DNA of 64,000 bases, taken from assembly GCA_902575095.1 (NCBI GenBank), contig CACGPY010000003.1, forward strand, positions 1 through 64,000, read 5' to 3'. The number at the start of each line of letters is the position of its first letter. Position 1 is the first letter of the stretch. The DNA comes from an uncultured Pelagibacteraceae bacterium (lineage in GTDB: Bacteria > Pseudomonadota > Alphaproteobacteria > Pelagibacterales > Pelagibacteraceae). Below, piece after piece: positions 19,225-27,690 of this stretch. A program made the position numbers and the translations under genes. The notes beneath the pieces are model-generated. The model saw only the letters and a list, made by a program, of their open reading frames with translations. It was not told where the DNA came from and did no database searches.

Positions 19225-19238
19225 AATTTTATTAGCAA

Positions 19239-20285
19239 TTATCTTGCTGGTGGTACGTAAAGAATTCCACCTTTAGTCCATAATTGATTTGGACCTCTGT
19301 TAGGTAAAATTCCAGTATCAGCTATGTGTTTTTTATAGCTTTCGCCGTAGTTACCAACTTGCTCGATAATTCTTAAGCTCCAGTCATTATCTAGACCAAA
19401 AGCAGCACCTAATTCGCCTTCAGAGCCAACTAACCTCTTAATAGCAGGGTTCTCTGAATCTTTTAGGCTAGAAGCGTTTGATGAATTAACACCATACTCT
19501 TCTGCTTCGATCATAGTATTTAGAGACCATCTTACGATATCTTCCCATACTGCATCCCCTTGTCTTACAACAGGACCTAATGGCTCTTTTGAGATGGTTT
19601 CAGGTAATACTTTATGCTCATCTGGATTTGACATTTTAGTTCTTTGTGCCGCTAAACCAGATTTATCTGTAGTATAAGTATCACATCTTCCAGCATCATA
19701 AGCTGCAACAACTTCGTCTGCTTTTTCAAACGCAATTGGTTCGTAACTTATGTTTTTAGAATTAAAGAAGTCTCTCATGTTAAGCTCGGTAGTCGTACCT
19801 GTATTTGTACAAGCAGAAATACCGTTTTTGAAATCATTCACAGAATTAATTCCTGAATTTTTTCTCACCATGAAACCTTGACCATCATAAAAGTTTACAC
19901 CAACAAAAGTTAAACCGATGTCAGCATCTCTTGACAATGTCCAGGTAGTATTACGTGCAAGTACATCGATTTCACCTGATGTTAATGCCGTAAATCTTTC
20001 TTTAGCACTTAACGGAGTATATTTAACTTTGTCTGCATCACCTAATACAGCTGCAGCAACAGCTCTACATACGTCTACGTCAATACCAGACCAGTTTCCT
20101 GCTTCATCAGCATTAGAGAAACCAGGAAGACCTTGCGAAACTCCACATTTCACAAAACCAGCTTTCTTAGTATTGTCTAAAGTTTTAGATTTTTTTGAAC
20201 CAGCTCCTCCTCCGCCTTGGCCGCAAGCGACTAAAAGCAAAGATGCAAATCCAACTAAAATCCAAGTTTTGATTGATTTGATCAT
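19239..20285 (-). CDS. aapJ: general L-amino acid ABC transporter substrate-binding protein
   Basis: Family 3 binding protein capturing a wide range of L-amino acids. Family hallmarks: VKCGVSQGLPGFS, GNWSGIDVDVCRAVAAAVLGD, LSAKERFTALTSGEIDVLARNTTWT, and CDTYTTDKSGLAA. I choose the ATG opening MIKSIKTWILVG because an AAGAGGA site precedes it and a lipobox-like LLLVACGQ follows, predicting a lipid-anchored protein of 348 residues; the ORF-track start 20 codons upstream lacks this logic. The N-terminal GQGGGGAGSKKS is a flexible linker. It is the first gene of the operon and probably the most expressed. Confidence 0.95.
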   Translation of the reverse strand: MIKSIKTWILVGFASLLLVACGQGGGGAGSKKSKTLDNTKKAGFVKCGVSQGLPGFSNADEAGNWSGIDVDVCRAVAAAVLGDADKVKYTPLSAKERFTALTSGEIDVLARNTTWTLSRDADIGLTFVGVNFYDGQGFMVRKNSGINSVNDFKNGISACTNTGTTTELNMRDFFNSKNISYEPIAFEKADEVVAAYDAGRCDTYTTDKSGLAAQRTKMSNPDEHKVLPETISKEPLGPVVRQGDAVWEDIVRWSLNTMIEAEEYGVNSSNASSLKDSENPAIKRLVGSEGELGAAFGLDNDWSLRIIEQVGNYGESYKKHIADTGILPNRGPNQLWTKGGILYVPPAR

Positions 20286-20311
20286 ATTATTATAATCCTC
20301 TTTAGTTTTAT

Positions 20312-20347
20312 TATTGTTAACAATATTTTTGAAACGATGTTTCAAAA
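20312..20347 (-). promoter_or_regulatory. hairpin and palindrome in the aapJ 5' leader
   Basis: Contains a 9-bp perfect stem TTTTGAAAC/GTTTCAAAA with a 3-base loop (20327-20347), then a perfect 14-bp palindrome TATTGTTAACAATA (20312-20325), between the predicted promoter and the aapJ start. No U-run follows, so it is not a simple terminator. It could be an mRNA-stabilising leader hairpin or a protein-binding site. Confidence 0.5.
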
Positions 20348-20392
20348 CGGGTGAATTATTATCTACTTTGGTTCGAATTACAATTTTAAGCA

Positions 20393-20429
20393 GGTACTAA
20401 ATATAGCTTGTTTTAAAGAGGGTTTTCAA
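20393..20429 (-). promoter_or_regulatory. predicted sigma-70 promoter of aapJQMP
   Basis: On the minus strand, -35 TTGAAA and -10 TATATT separated by 18 bases, in the gap between zapE and aapJ. This would give a 5' leader of about 108 bases containing the hairpin above. A reasonable consensus match in AT-rich DNA, but not proof. Confidence 0.5.
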
Positions 20430-20453
20430 CATATATGATAATTCTACTTAAAA

Positions 20454-21491
20454 TTAGGGACTTTTGGTCATCTCAGACATTCTGCTAATAGTTCTCTTAA
20501 AAACTTCAGAATGTTTATTTGATGAGCTTAAATTATTTAAATTTTCTTCAATAGTTAAAGTTAGTCTAATTTTTTTTTCATAAAATATATCAATCATAGT
20601 AATAAATCTAAGTTGTTGATTAGAATTTTCATTATTAAATTTTGGGATCTCTTCTATAAATATATGTTTGCAAACTTTTGAAATATTTATGTAATCCTCA
20701 GCTCCTAAATTATTATCGCACAAATCTTTAAACTTAAATCGAGCAATACCAGAGTAAAAATTATTAATAACAAAATTTCTTCCTTTTGTTGTTACTATTT
20801 TATTCTCTTTATTAATGTTTTTAGTGAATTCACGAAATTTCTGATTTATTCTAAAAGAATTTTTCTCATTTAATGGAAAAAAAATATGTTGAAATTTTTT
20901 ATTATTTTTTGTTCTATAATCGTCTTTTATTTGTAATTCCTTTTGAATAGAAAAATTTTCTATAATTGAAATAAATGGTAAAAATTGATCTCTTTGAAGT
21001 CCATCTTTATAAAGATCATGTAGTTTTGTATTGGTAGTAATTATAATTTTTATATTTTCTTCAAAAATTACTTCAAACAATTTGCCCAATATCATTGCAT
21101 CAACTATATTAGTAACCTGAAACTCATCTAAATATATTAAATCATATTTTTTCTTTATTTCTTTCACAAAAGCGGTTATCGTATTATTATCTTTCTTTTG
21201 GTGTCTAAAATTATGAAAATTTATCATAAACTCGTTAAAGTGTTGTCTAAATTTTCTAATTTTTAACCTATCAAACGCAAAATTTAATAACATCGTTTTA
21301 CCTACCCCTACTTCGCCATAAAGATAAAAACAAAGTTTTTCTTTTTTTTTAATAAATCTACTTAAGATTGTTTTTCTATTATCTAAAAATTTTTCTAGTG
21401 ACCTTATGATTTTTACTTGCTGTGCGTTTAGTTCGAGCTTATTTATTTCACAAAATTCTTTAAATGAATCTTGTAAGAATATTTTAGACAT
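20454..21491 (-). CDS. zapE: cell division protein ZapE (AFG1-like ATPase)
   Basis: P-loop ATPase of the AFG1/LACE1 family; in E. coli ZapE acts at the division ring. The 345 residues show Walker A YLYGEVGVGKTMLLN, Walker B LIYLDEFQVTNIVDAMI, and sensor-type ITTNTKLHDLYKDGLQRDQFLPFI, the family's best-conserved block. The C-terminal third, RFITMIDIFYEKKIRLT, also matches. It begins one base after the dmlA-like gene ends, so they are co-transcribed. Confidence 0.93.
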   Translation of the reverse strand: MSKIFLQDSFKEFCEINKLELNAQQVKIIRSLEKFLDNRKTILSRFIKKKEKLCFYLYGEVGVGKTMLLNFAFDRLKIRKFRQHFNEFMINFHNFRHQKKDNNTITAFVKEIKKKYDLIYLDEFQVTNIVDAMILGKLFEVIFEENIKIIITTNTKLHDLYKDGLQRDQFLPFISIIENFSIQKELQIKDDYRTKNNKKFQHIFFPLNEKNSFRINQKFREFTKNINKENKIVTTKGRNFVINNFYSGIARFKFKDLCDNNLGAEDYINISKVCKHIFIEEIPKFNNENSNQQLRFITMIDIFYEKKIRLTLTIEENLNNLSSSNKHSEVFKRTISRMSEMTKSP

Positions 21492-22559
21492 TTAATTTAT
21501 GTTGGATAGAACTGCTTTTGCGCACTGCGCTGTATTACTTGAGCCGTGAAGGTCTTTTGTTCGATTTTCTTTAACTGATAAGGTTTTTTCAATTGAGTTT
21601 AAAATAGATTTTGCTGCTTCTTTTTCTCCTAAATGATCAAGCATTAATGCACCTGACCATATTTGCCCAATAGGATTTGCTATACCTTTTCCAGCAATAT
21701 CTGGAGCTGAGCCATGAACAGGCTCAAATAATGAGGGATACTTATTTTCTGGATTAATGTTTCCAGATGGAGCAATGCCAATGGTGCCGGTACAAGCTGG
21801 ACCTAAATCTGATAAAATATCTCCAAATAAATTCGATGCTACAACTACATCAAACCACTCTGGAGTTAAAACAAATCTAGCAGTTAAAATATCAATGTGA
21901 AATTGATCCGTTTTGATTTCAGGATAATTTTTTTTCATAATATCAAACCTCTCATCCCAAAATGGCATTGTAATTGAAATACCATTCGATTTTGTTGCAT
22001 TAGTAACTTTTTTTCTTCCTTTAGATTTCGCTAATTCAAATGCATATTTTTGAACTCTATCAACACCCTGTCTAGACATTATTGTTTCTTGAACGGCAAT
22101 TTCTCTTTCTGTATCTTTGTACATTCTACCGCCGACAGAGGAATATTCTCCCTCAGTATTTTCTCTTACTATTAACATATCTATGTCACCTGGTTTTTTG
22201 TTTGCTAAAGGACAAGGTACTCCATTAAATAATTTCACAGGTCTTAAGTTCACATATTGATCGAACTCTCTTCTAAATTTTAATAAAGATCCCCATAAAC
22301 TTATATGATCAGGGACTTTTGAAGGATCTCCCACTGCGCCAAAAAAAATTGCATCATGCGATCCAATTTTTTCTTTCCAATTATCAGGAAGCATTTTTCC
22401 ATGCTTTTTGTAGTAATCACATGAAGCAAATTCAAACTCATCAAACTGAATTTTAAATTGATGTTTTTTGGCCGTTTCTTTTAAAATCTTTAAACTTTCT
22501 GGTAGCACCTCTTTACCAATACCGTCTCCTGCAATTGATGCTATTTTGTAGTTTTTCAT
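21492..22559 (-). CDS. dmlA: D-malate / tartrate dehydrogenase-type decarboxylating dehydrogenase
   Basis: NAD-dependent beta-decarboxylating dehydrogenase of the isopropylmalate dehydrogenase superfamily. The 355 residues match the DmlA/TtuC group better than LeuB: GDGIGKEVLPE, GAVGDPSKVPDHISLWGSLL, REFDQYVNLRPVKLF, RENTEGEYSSVGGR, TKSNGISITMPFWDERF, and SNLFGDILSDLGPACTGTIG. The DHISLW substrate loop and REFDQY segment are what I recall from E. coli DmlA. It probably oxidises D-malate, tartrate or a similar 2-hydroxyacid to a 2-oxoacid plus CO2; 3-isopropylmalate activity is a less likely alternative. It overlaps galE by four bases. Confidence 0.82.
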   Translation of the reverse strand: MKNYKIASIAGDGIGKEVLPESLKILKETAKKHQFKIQFDEFEFASCDYYKKHGKMLPDNWKEKIGSHDAIFFGAVGDPSKVPDHISLWGSLLKFRREFDQYVNLRPVKLFNGVPCPLANKKPGDIDMLIVRENTEGEYSSVGGRMYKDTEREIAVQETIMSRQGVDRVQKYAFELAKSKGRKKVTNATKSNGISITMPFWDERFDIMKKNYPEIKTDQFHIDILTARFVLTPEWFDVVVASNLFGDILSDLGPACTGTIGIAPSGNINPENKYPSLFEPVHGSAPDIAGKGIANPIGQIWSGALMLDHLGEKEAAKSILNSIEKTLSVKENRTKDLHGSSNTAQCAKAVLSNIN

Positions 22560-23536
22560 TTATTTAATTTTTGTTCCCAAACTATACAGCTTTTAACAAT
22601 TTTGCCCAAATCGTTAAATTTAGGTTTCCAATTAATGAATTTTTTTAAATTATTGTTAGAAGCTATTATCTTTATTAAATCATTACTACGCCTTTTAGTC
22701 TCGATAATATTAACTTTTTTTGAAGATTGGCGTTCAAATTCTTTAGCAACTTGCAGGACAGAGATTCCTTCATTATATCCACAATTTAATATTTTCGATA
22801 TATTTAATTTATTAATTTTTTCTAAAACTAGATAGTGAATTTCTGCAATATCAGAAACATGAATAAAATCTCTTATGCAAGATCCATCTTTAGTTTTATA
22901 ATTTGTTCCATAAATCTTTAATTTTGGTTTCTTTTTTAATATTTCTATGGAGTAATTCTTAAATAAATGGTCGCTATTTTTATTGATTAAACCTATTTTA
23001 CCTGATGGGCTAGAACCCGCGATATTAAAGTATCTTAATATTCCATAGTTGATTTTATTTTTTTTTGTAAAATTTTTAATTAAATTTTCAGCTTTAATTT
23101 TTGTTTTACCATATATGCTTTTTGGCTTAATTTTAGATTTTTCAGAAACTTTATATTGACCCTCTTTGTAAATAGCTGCTGTAGAAGAAAAAATAAAATT
23201 TTTTACAGTAGTGTCTTTACACGCATCGAGTAAATTTTTAGTTCCTAAAACATTATTTTTGAAATATTTTTTTGGTTTCCTTTGACCTTCACCAATGATT
23301 AAATTGGCTGCTAGATGAATTATTGAGTCAATTTTGCTTTTTTTAATTATTTTTCTTACTTTATCTTTTCTATGAATATCTAATTTGAAAAATTTTGCTT
23401 TTTTGTTAATTAATTTACGATGTCCTGTAGATAAATTATCTATTAAAAAAACTTTTTTATCCTTCTTTAAAAGAATTTCAGTTATATGCGATCCGATATA
23501 ACCGGCACCACCTGTAATTAAAATATTTTTAACCAT
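22556..23536 (-). CDS. galE: UDP-glucose 4-epimerase
   Basis: Extended short-chain dehydrogenase interconverting UDP-glucose and UDP-galactose for surface polysaccharides. N-terminal Rossmann motif ITGGAGYIGSHI, LIDNLSTGH, IIHLAANLIIGEG, the FSSTAAIY segment, catalytic SIYGKTKIKAE (YxxxK), ILRYFNIAGSSPSG, and RDFIHVSDIAE all fit GalE. At 326 residues it is normal length. It precedes the dmlA-like gene with a four-base overlap and follows tRNA-Arg on the same strand. Confidence 0.9.
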   Translation of the reverse strand: MVKNILITGGAGYIGSHITEILLKKDKKVFLIDNLSTGHRKLINKKAKFFKLDIHRKDKVRKIIKKSKIDSIIHLAANLIIGEGQRKPKKYFKNNVLGTKNLLDACKDTTVKNFIFSSTAAIYKEGQYKVSEKSKIKPKSIYGKTKIKAENLIKNFTKKNKINYGILRYFNIAGSSPSGKIGLINKNSDHLFKNYSIEILKKKPKLKIYGTNYKTKDGSCIRDFIHVSDIAEIHYLVLEKINKLNISKILNCGYNEGISVLQVAKEFERQSSKKVNIIETKRRSNDLIKIIASNNNLKKFINWKPKFNDLGKIVKSCIVWEQKLNK

Positions 23537-23547
23537 ATATTGTAGAT

Positions 23548-23624
23548 TGGCGCGCCCTGAAGGATTCGAACCTACGACCCTCGGTTTAGAAAACCGATGC
23601 TCTATCCAGCTGAGCTAAGGGCGC
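23548..23624 (-). tRNA. tRNA-Arg (TCT)
   Basis: On the minus strand a 77-base cloverleaf: acceptor GCGCCCT pairs with AGGGCGC, D arm AGCTCAGCTGGATAGAGC, anticodon loop TTCTAAA giving TCT, T arm GTTCGAATCC, discriminator G and encoded CCA. Confidence 0.97.
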
Positions 23625-23643
23625 CAAATAATATTATATTTAC

Positions 23644-24714
23644 TTAAAAACATACTAAATGGTCAATATAAATCGGAGACTGAACGCCGAATTTTTCATT
23701 CTCCTCATGCTGATGGATATGATGAGAATGTACAAAAACAGGCAAATGTTCACCGTTTTTAGTTTTTAAAGTATATATAAAATTTGTTCCTCTAAACTTT
23801 CTATCCACTACCTCTAATTTTAATTTGCTTTGATCATCATGAATTAAATCTTCAGGTTGTAACAACAATCTGGCTTTAGATCCTGAAGGAAACTTATTTG
23901 ATAATTTACCCCTGATTTCACCTAGCTCTGCATGTTTTAACTTATGCACTGCACACTCACTATCAATTATTTCAACATCAATAAAAACACCTTTATTAAG
24001 AAAATTCGCAACCTCAATTGAATTTGGTTCGTGATGTACATTATACGGTACATCATATTGTTTTAATTTTTGATTAAGAATTATCCCACATTTGTCAGCC
24101 ATTGAGAAAGCTTCGTAAGAGTCATGCGTGACAATAATAGTTGTTAAATTAATTCTTTTTAAAAGTTTTTTTACTGACACTTGTATCTCATCTTTTAAAC
24201 TTTGATCAATATTTGAAAATGGTTCATCCAATAAAAGTAAATCCGGTTTTGAAAGAAGAGATCTAGCCAAAGATACTCTTTGGGCCTCACCAGCACTTAT
24301 TTGATGAGGAAACTTTTTTAAAATCGGTTCTATGTGTAATATGTTTATAATTTCTGAGGCATCTAAAAATGAACTATTTCCGTTCAATCTTTTTTTTCCA
24401 AAATTAATATTATCTATTACACTATAATTTGGAAATAAAGAATTATCCTGAAAAGATAGAGCTATATTTCTATCTTCTGGTTCAATGTGTATACTAGGAG
24501 ATGATAAGGTTTTTCCTTTTAAATTAATAAGTCCTTTTGAAAGTTTTTGTAATCCAGCAATAGTTCTTAAAATAGTTGTTTTTCCAATTCCAGAAGGTCC
24601 TAGTAGTGAGATTATTTCTCCTTGTTTTTTAATTATTAAGTTTACATCATTTACTTTATTTTTTTCACTGGCAGTAAAGTTGCCGTTTTGAATTTCAAAA
24701 AAATTCTCTGACAT
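23644..24714 (-). CDS. fbpC: iron(III) ABC transporter ATP-binding protein (FbpC type)
   Basis: Cytoplasmic ATPase of the ferric iron importer. 356 residues with Walker A LLGPSGIGKTTILR, Q-loop LSFQDNSLFPNYSV, a slightly altered signature ISAGEAQRVSLARSL, Walker B LLLLDEPFSNIDQSLK and H-loop VTHDSYEAFSMADK. The C-terminal TOBE region includes a histidine-rich stretch, VFVHSHHIHQHEENE, which may only be an exaggerated version of the SHHxH segment found in some family members. It starts 12 bases after fbpB. Confidence 0.9.
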   Translation of the reverse strand: MSENFFEIQNGNFTASEKNKVNDVNLIIKKQGEIISLLGPSGIGKTTILRTIAGLQKLSKGLINLKGKTLSSPSIHIEPEDRNIALSFQDNSLFPNYSVIDNINFGKKRLNGNSSFLDASEIINILHIEPILKKFPHQISAGEAQRVSLARSLLSKPDLLLLDEPFSNIDQSLKDEIQVSVKKLLKRINLTTIIVTHDSYEAFSMADKCGIILNQKLKQYDVPYNVHHEPNSIEVANFLNKGVFIDVEIIDSECAVHKLKHAELGEIRGKLSNKFPSGSKARLLLQPEDLIHDDQSKLKLEVVDRKFRGTNFIYTLKTKNGEHLPVFVHSHHIHQHEENEKFGVQSPIYIDHLVCF

Positions 24715-24726
24715 TTAAAGATTATA

Positions 24727-26343
24727 TTAGTTTTTTTTAGAAAGTATATATTTAGATGAGAGTAGTATTAATATTGTGGACCAGAATATAAGGAAGAGGG
24801 ACGGTAAAGCAGCTGCCTCAAGTAAATCTTGGGATGCATAAATATACGCCTGTGTAGCAAATGTTTCAAAATTAAAAGGCCTTAATATTAAAGTAATCGG
24901 CAATTCTTTTATCACTTCTAATGAAATAAGAAGCATTATTAAAATAATATTTGTTTTTAAATAAGGTATATGAATTTTTAAAAAAGTTTTAATTTTTGAA
25001 TATCCAAGAAGATAAGCGCTTTCATCAATTGAATTATTAATTTTTTCGTAACTTGATTTAATTCCATTAAAAGAAAGTGAGAAAAATCTAATAAAGTAAG
25101 CTAAAATTAATCCTAAGATTGATCCAATAAAAATACTTTTGGTGCTTTTTAAACTAAAATTATCAGAGATAAAATCGCTTAGGTTTGAAAAAAATGTAAT
25201 GAAAGCAACAGCGAGAATAACACCTGGTATTGCGTATCCAGAAATTGAAAAGTTTGTTAGATAAGTCAAAATTTTACTTTTTGAGATCCGGCTTCCATAA
25301 TTAATGAAAAGAGAAATAATAATAATTGATATGCTAGCCAACAACACTAAAATTAAAGTGTTAATATTAATATTAATTATATTTATATCCTGTAAGTATT
25401 TAGGAAATTTTACTGTCCAATAAATCATTTGAGTTACTGGAAATAAAAAACTTAAAAATAAAATTAATGAACAGACAATAAATGGTAAAAAGGCCTTTTT
25501 ACCATTTAATTTGATTTTAGTAATAGGCTTAAACCCCCTACCAGGTTGATGATATTTTGCTTCTTTTCTTGAATAAATTTCTATTGAAAATAAAAAGAGA
25601 ATAAATAATAGCAATATAAAAGATATCTGATTTGCAGTATTTAAATCATCAAAAGACAACCAAGAGTTATAAATTCCTGTTGTTAAAGTATTAATACTGA
25701 AAAAAGATACTGTTCCAAAATCAGATAAACACTCCATCGATACTAAAGCGAGACCAGCAATTATGGCCGGTCTAGCAGAAGGTAAAATTATTTTAAAAAA
25801 AGTTTCTTTAGAGCTTAGACCTAAATTCTTTCCAACTTCAATATAATTATTAGACTGAAAATGAAAAGAAGCTCTAGTTAAAACATATACATATGGAAAA
25901 AGTGAAAAAGAGATTGCTAAAATTGCCCCTACAATTCCGTCAATTTTAGGAATAATTAAGTTATAATTATTTTCCCCAAAAAAGTAAGTTAATATTGAAA
26001 ATGCAGTCCCGTAGTTTTCAAAAAATGCAATTATCGAAAAAGCATAAATATATCCTGGTACTGCAAATGCTAATATCAAAGCCCAACTAAGAAAATTAGA
26101 AAAAGGGAAAATGTAAAATGAAACAAAATATGCTGAAAGAACTCCTAAAACAAAAGTGATTATAATCACAAAAAATAATATTATTATTGAATTAAAAATA
26201 TAGTCATACAGAAATGTCTCTTTTAAAACTGTGTAATAATTACTTGTTTCGTTAAAAAAACTGAAAAAAACTGTTATTATTGGTAATGCAACGATTAGTG
26301 CTATTAATACGGAGCTAAAAAACCAAATATTATACTTTGTCAT
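24727..26343 (-). CDS. fbpB: iron(III) ABC transporter permease (FbpB type)
   Basis: Inner-membrane permease of 538 residues, with two fused homologous permease halves and about 12 predicted spans, as in FbpB/SfuB. Each half has a coupling loop: NLGLSSKETFFKIILPSARPAI in the first, and DESAYLLGYSKIKTFLKIHIPYLK in the second. It lies between a CxxC small ORF plus structured spacer upstream and fbpC downstream, and should form the channel for iron released by FbpA. Confidence 0.92.
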   Translation of the reverse strand: MTKYNIWFFSSVLIALIVALPIITVFFSFFNETSNYYTVLKETFLYDYIFNSIIILFFVIIITFVLGVLSAYFVSFYIFPFSNFLSWALILAFAVPGYIYAFSIIAFFENYGTAFSILTYFFGENNYNLIIPKIDGIVGAILAISFSLFPYVYVLTRASFHFQSNNYIEVGKNLGLSSKETFFKIILPSARPAIIAGLALVSMECLSDFGTVSFFSINTLTTGIYNSWLSFDDLNTANQISFILLLFILFLFSIEIYSRKEAKYHQPGRGFKPITKIKLNGKKAFLPFIVCSLILFLSFLFPVTQMIYWTVKFPKYLQDINIINININTLILVLLASISIIIISLFINYGSRISKSKILTYLTNFSISGYAIPGVILAVAFITFFSNLSDFISDNFSLKSTKSIFIGSILGLILAYFIRFFSLSFNGIKSSYEKINNSIDESAYLLGYSKIKTFLKIHIPYLKTNIILIMLLISLEVIKELPITLILRPFNFETFATQAYIYASQDLLEAAALPSLFLIFWSTILILLSSKYILSKKN

Positions 26344-26368
26344 GATTTGCTTTTACTATCATAATTAA

Positions 26369-26423
26369 TTCCCTGGCTAAAGTGGCTTGAGTGTAGAATT
26401 CAGCTAGCATTTAAACCAGGGAA
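26369..26423 (-). other. stem-forming spacer between the CxxC small ORF and fbpB
   Basis: TTCCCTGG and CCAGGGAA can pair over a 39-base loop that itself contains a GCTA/TAGC pair, giving a possible stem-loop RNA just before fbpB. There is no U-run after it, so it is not a standard terminator. It is reported as a possible attenuator or stability element; it resembles no riboswitch I recognise. Confidence 0.4.
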
Positions 26424-26438
26424 ATTGACGTCAAACTT

Positions 26439-26609
26439 TTAATTTTTTTTAAACATAGAAGAAACAATTTCTTTTACTTCCTCAATTTTAATTTCAGAGA
26501 CTTTTCTATTTGAAATTTTTTTATCCATTTTTTTAGCTTCTGACATACAAGGCGAACAACCCGTCTTTAACTTGTTTAAGTTAATACTATTTTTGTTTGT
26601 TCGCCTCAT
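26439..26609 (-). CDS. small CxxC protein inside the iron transport operon (unknown function)
   Basis: A 56-residue ORF, below the track cutoff, starting MRRTNKNSINLNKL and containing a single CxxC in KTGCSPCMSEAKKM; the rest is lysine/glutamate rich and probably helical (VSEIKIEEVKEIVSSMF). It starts 16 bases after the fbpA stop on the same strand, in an otherwise unexplained gap of nearly 300 bases before fbpB. No SD is visible, but many genes here lack one. The CSPC pair could bind a metal or act in redox chemistry; two cysteines alone cannot hold a tetrahedral metal without a partner or dimer. I do not recognise the family. Confidence 0.6.
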   Translation of the reverse strand: MRRTNKNSINLNKLKTGCSPCMSEAKKMDKKISNRKVSEIKIEEVKEIVSSMFKKN

Positions 26610-26625
26610 ATTAATTAATTAACAA

Positions 26626-27645
26626 CTACTTCCAACCTGCTTCTGTCATTACTTCTAAAGCGTCTGCTTGTCTTTTTCCGTAATTTACAACTTTTGTTTT
26701 TAGATCTTGTTTGAAATCTAATCCCATGTTTACAACAAGTGGATGTGGAGACACACCTTTTATCATTGGATACTCAAAAGTATTATTTACAATATGATTT
26801 TGAGCTTCTTCGCTTAATAAAAACTCAACTAACTTTATTGCATTAGCTTTATTCGGTGCTCCTTTTACAAGTCCTGCACCACTTATATTCATATGAGTTC
26901 CTCTTCCATCTTGATTAGGAAAAAAAGGTTTTACTTTTTTAGCAGCTGCTTGCTGTTCTGGTCCTTTTTTTCCAGAAAGCATAAGTGCCAAGTAGTAAGT
27001 ATTAGCTACAGCAATATCAGCTTCTCCTGCGGCAACAGCAAGTATTTGCGCTCTGTCGTTGCCTTTAGGAGATCTAGCCATATTAGCTACCATTCCTTTA
27101 GACCATTCTGCAACTTTGCCTTTTCCATTATTTTTGATTAATGAAGCTACAAGTGATTGGTTGTAGATATTATTAGAAGCTCTTATCACCAATCTACCTT
27201 TCCATTTTGGATCAGCTAAACTTTCATAAGTTAAACCTGCTAATTCTGAACCGCTAACTCTTTCTGGTGCAAAATATACAATTCTTGCTCTCTTCGCTAT
27301 TCCAGTCCACTTTGATGTTCTAAAGTTGGTTGGAACAGCTGATTTAATAGCTTTACTTGTAAGTCCGCCTTGAAGGTTAGACTCAAAGGCTCCTAGTCTT
27401 CCAGCATCTGCAGTTATGTAAAGATCTGCTTTACTATCTGCTCCTTCTTCAATTATTCTTTTTTCAAGTGCACCAGATTTTCCTGAAACAACATTTACAT
27501 TTATTCCTGTTTTTGCAGTAAATTTTTCATAAAGTTGAACATCAGAGTCATAATGCCTTGCGCTAAATATGTTTACTTCATTTGCAAACAAGCTCCCGGT
27601 GAATGCATATAATAACATATAAGTAAGTATCGTTATTTTTCTCAT
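26626..27645 (-). CDS. fbpA: iron(III) ABC transporter substrate-binding protein (FbpA/SfuA type)
   Basis: Periplasmic ferric-iron binding protein. I start it at the ATG opening MRKITILTYMLLYAF, which begins a clear signal peptide ending in SLFA before NEVNIFSARHYDSD; the track start adds 11 lysine-rich residues from the leader. The mature protein shows the transferrin-like fold pattern: TGINVNVVSGKSGALEKRI, DLYITADAGRLGA, SGSELAGLTYESLADPKWKGRL, and the iron-ligand region ANTYYLALML with paired tyrosines. Length 339. Two Fur-box-like sites lie directly upstream. It is the first gene of the operon with the CxxC ORF, fbpB and fbpC; in SAR11 the homologue is known as an iron-stress-induced gene (from memory). 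Confidence 0.94.
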   Translation of the reverse strand: MRKITILTYMLLYAFTGSLFANEVNIFSARHYDSDVQLYEKFTAKTGINVNVVSGKSGALEKRIIEEGADSKADLYITADAGRLGAFESNLQGGLTSKAIKSAVPTNFRTSKWTGIAKRARIVYFAPERVSGSELAGLTYESLADPKWKGRLVIRASNNIYNQSLVASLIKNNGKGKVAEWSKGMVANMARSPKGNDRAQILAVAAGEADIAVANTYYLALMLSGKKGPEQQAAAKKVKPFFPNQDGRGTHMNISGAGLVKGAPNKANAIKLVEFLLSEEAQNHIVNNTFEYPMIKGVSPHPLVVNMGLDFKQDLKTKVVNYGKRQADALEVMTEAGWK

Positions 27646-27663
27646 AAATTTCCGTCGCTTATT

Positions 27664-27682
27664 GATAATGATTATCATTTAC
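27664..27682. promoter_or_regulatory. Fur-box-like site 1 upstream of fbpA
   Basis: GATAATGATTATCATTTAC matches the 19-bp classical Fur consensus (GATAATGATAATCATTATC) at 16 positions by hand count and contains the perfect 13-bp palindrome AATGATTATCATT. It lies 19 bases before the fbpA start. Confidence 0.85.
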
Positions 27683-27690
27683 AACAAAAT

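Noticed and set aside
19918-20295. 125-residue plus-strand ORF opposite aapJ
   Set aside because: Shadow of the binding-protein gene; low-complexity, no family.
26369-26423. Known riboswitch (for example glycine or SAM types found in SAR11)
   Set aside because: None of the conserved sequence blocks I know for those classes is visible; only a simple stem is supported.
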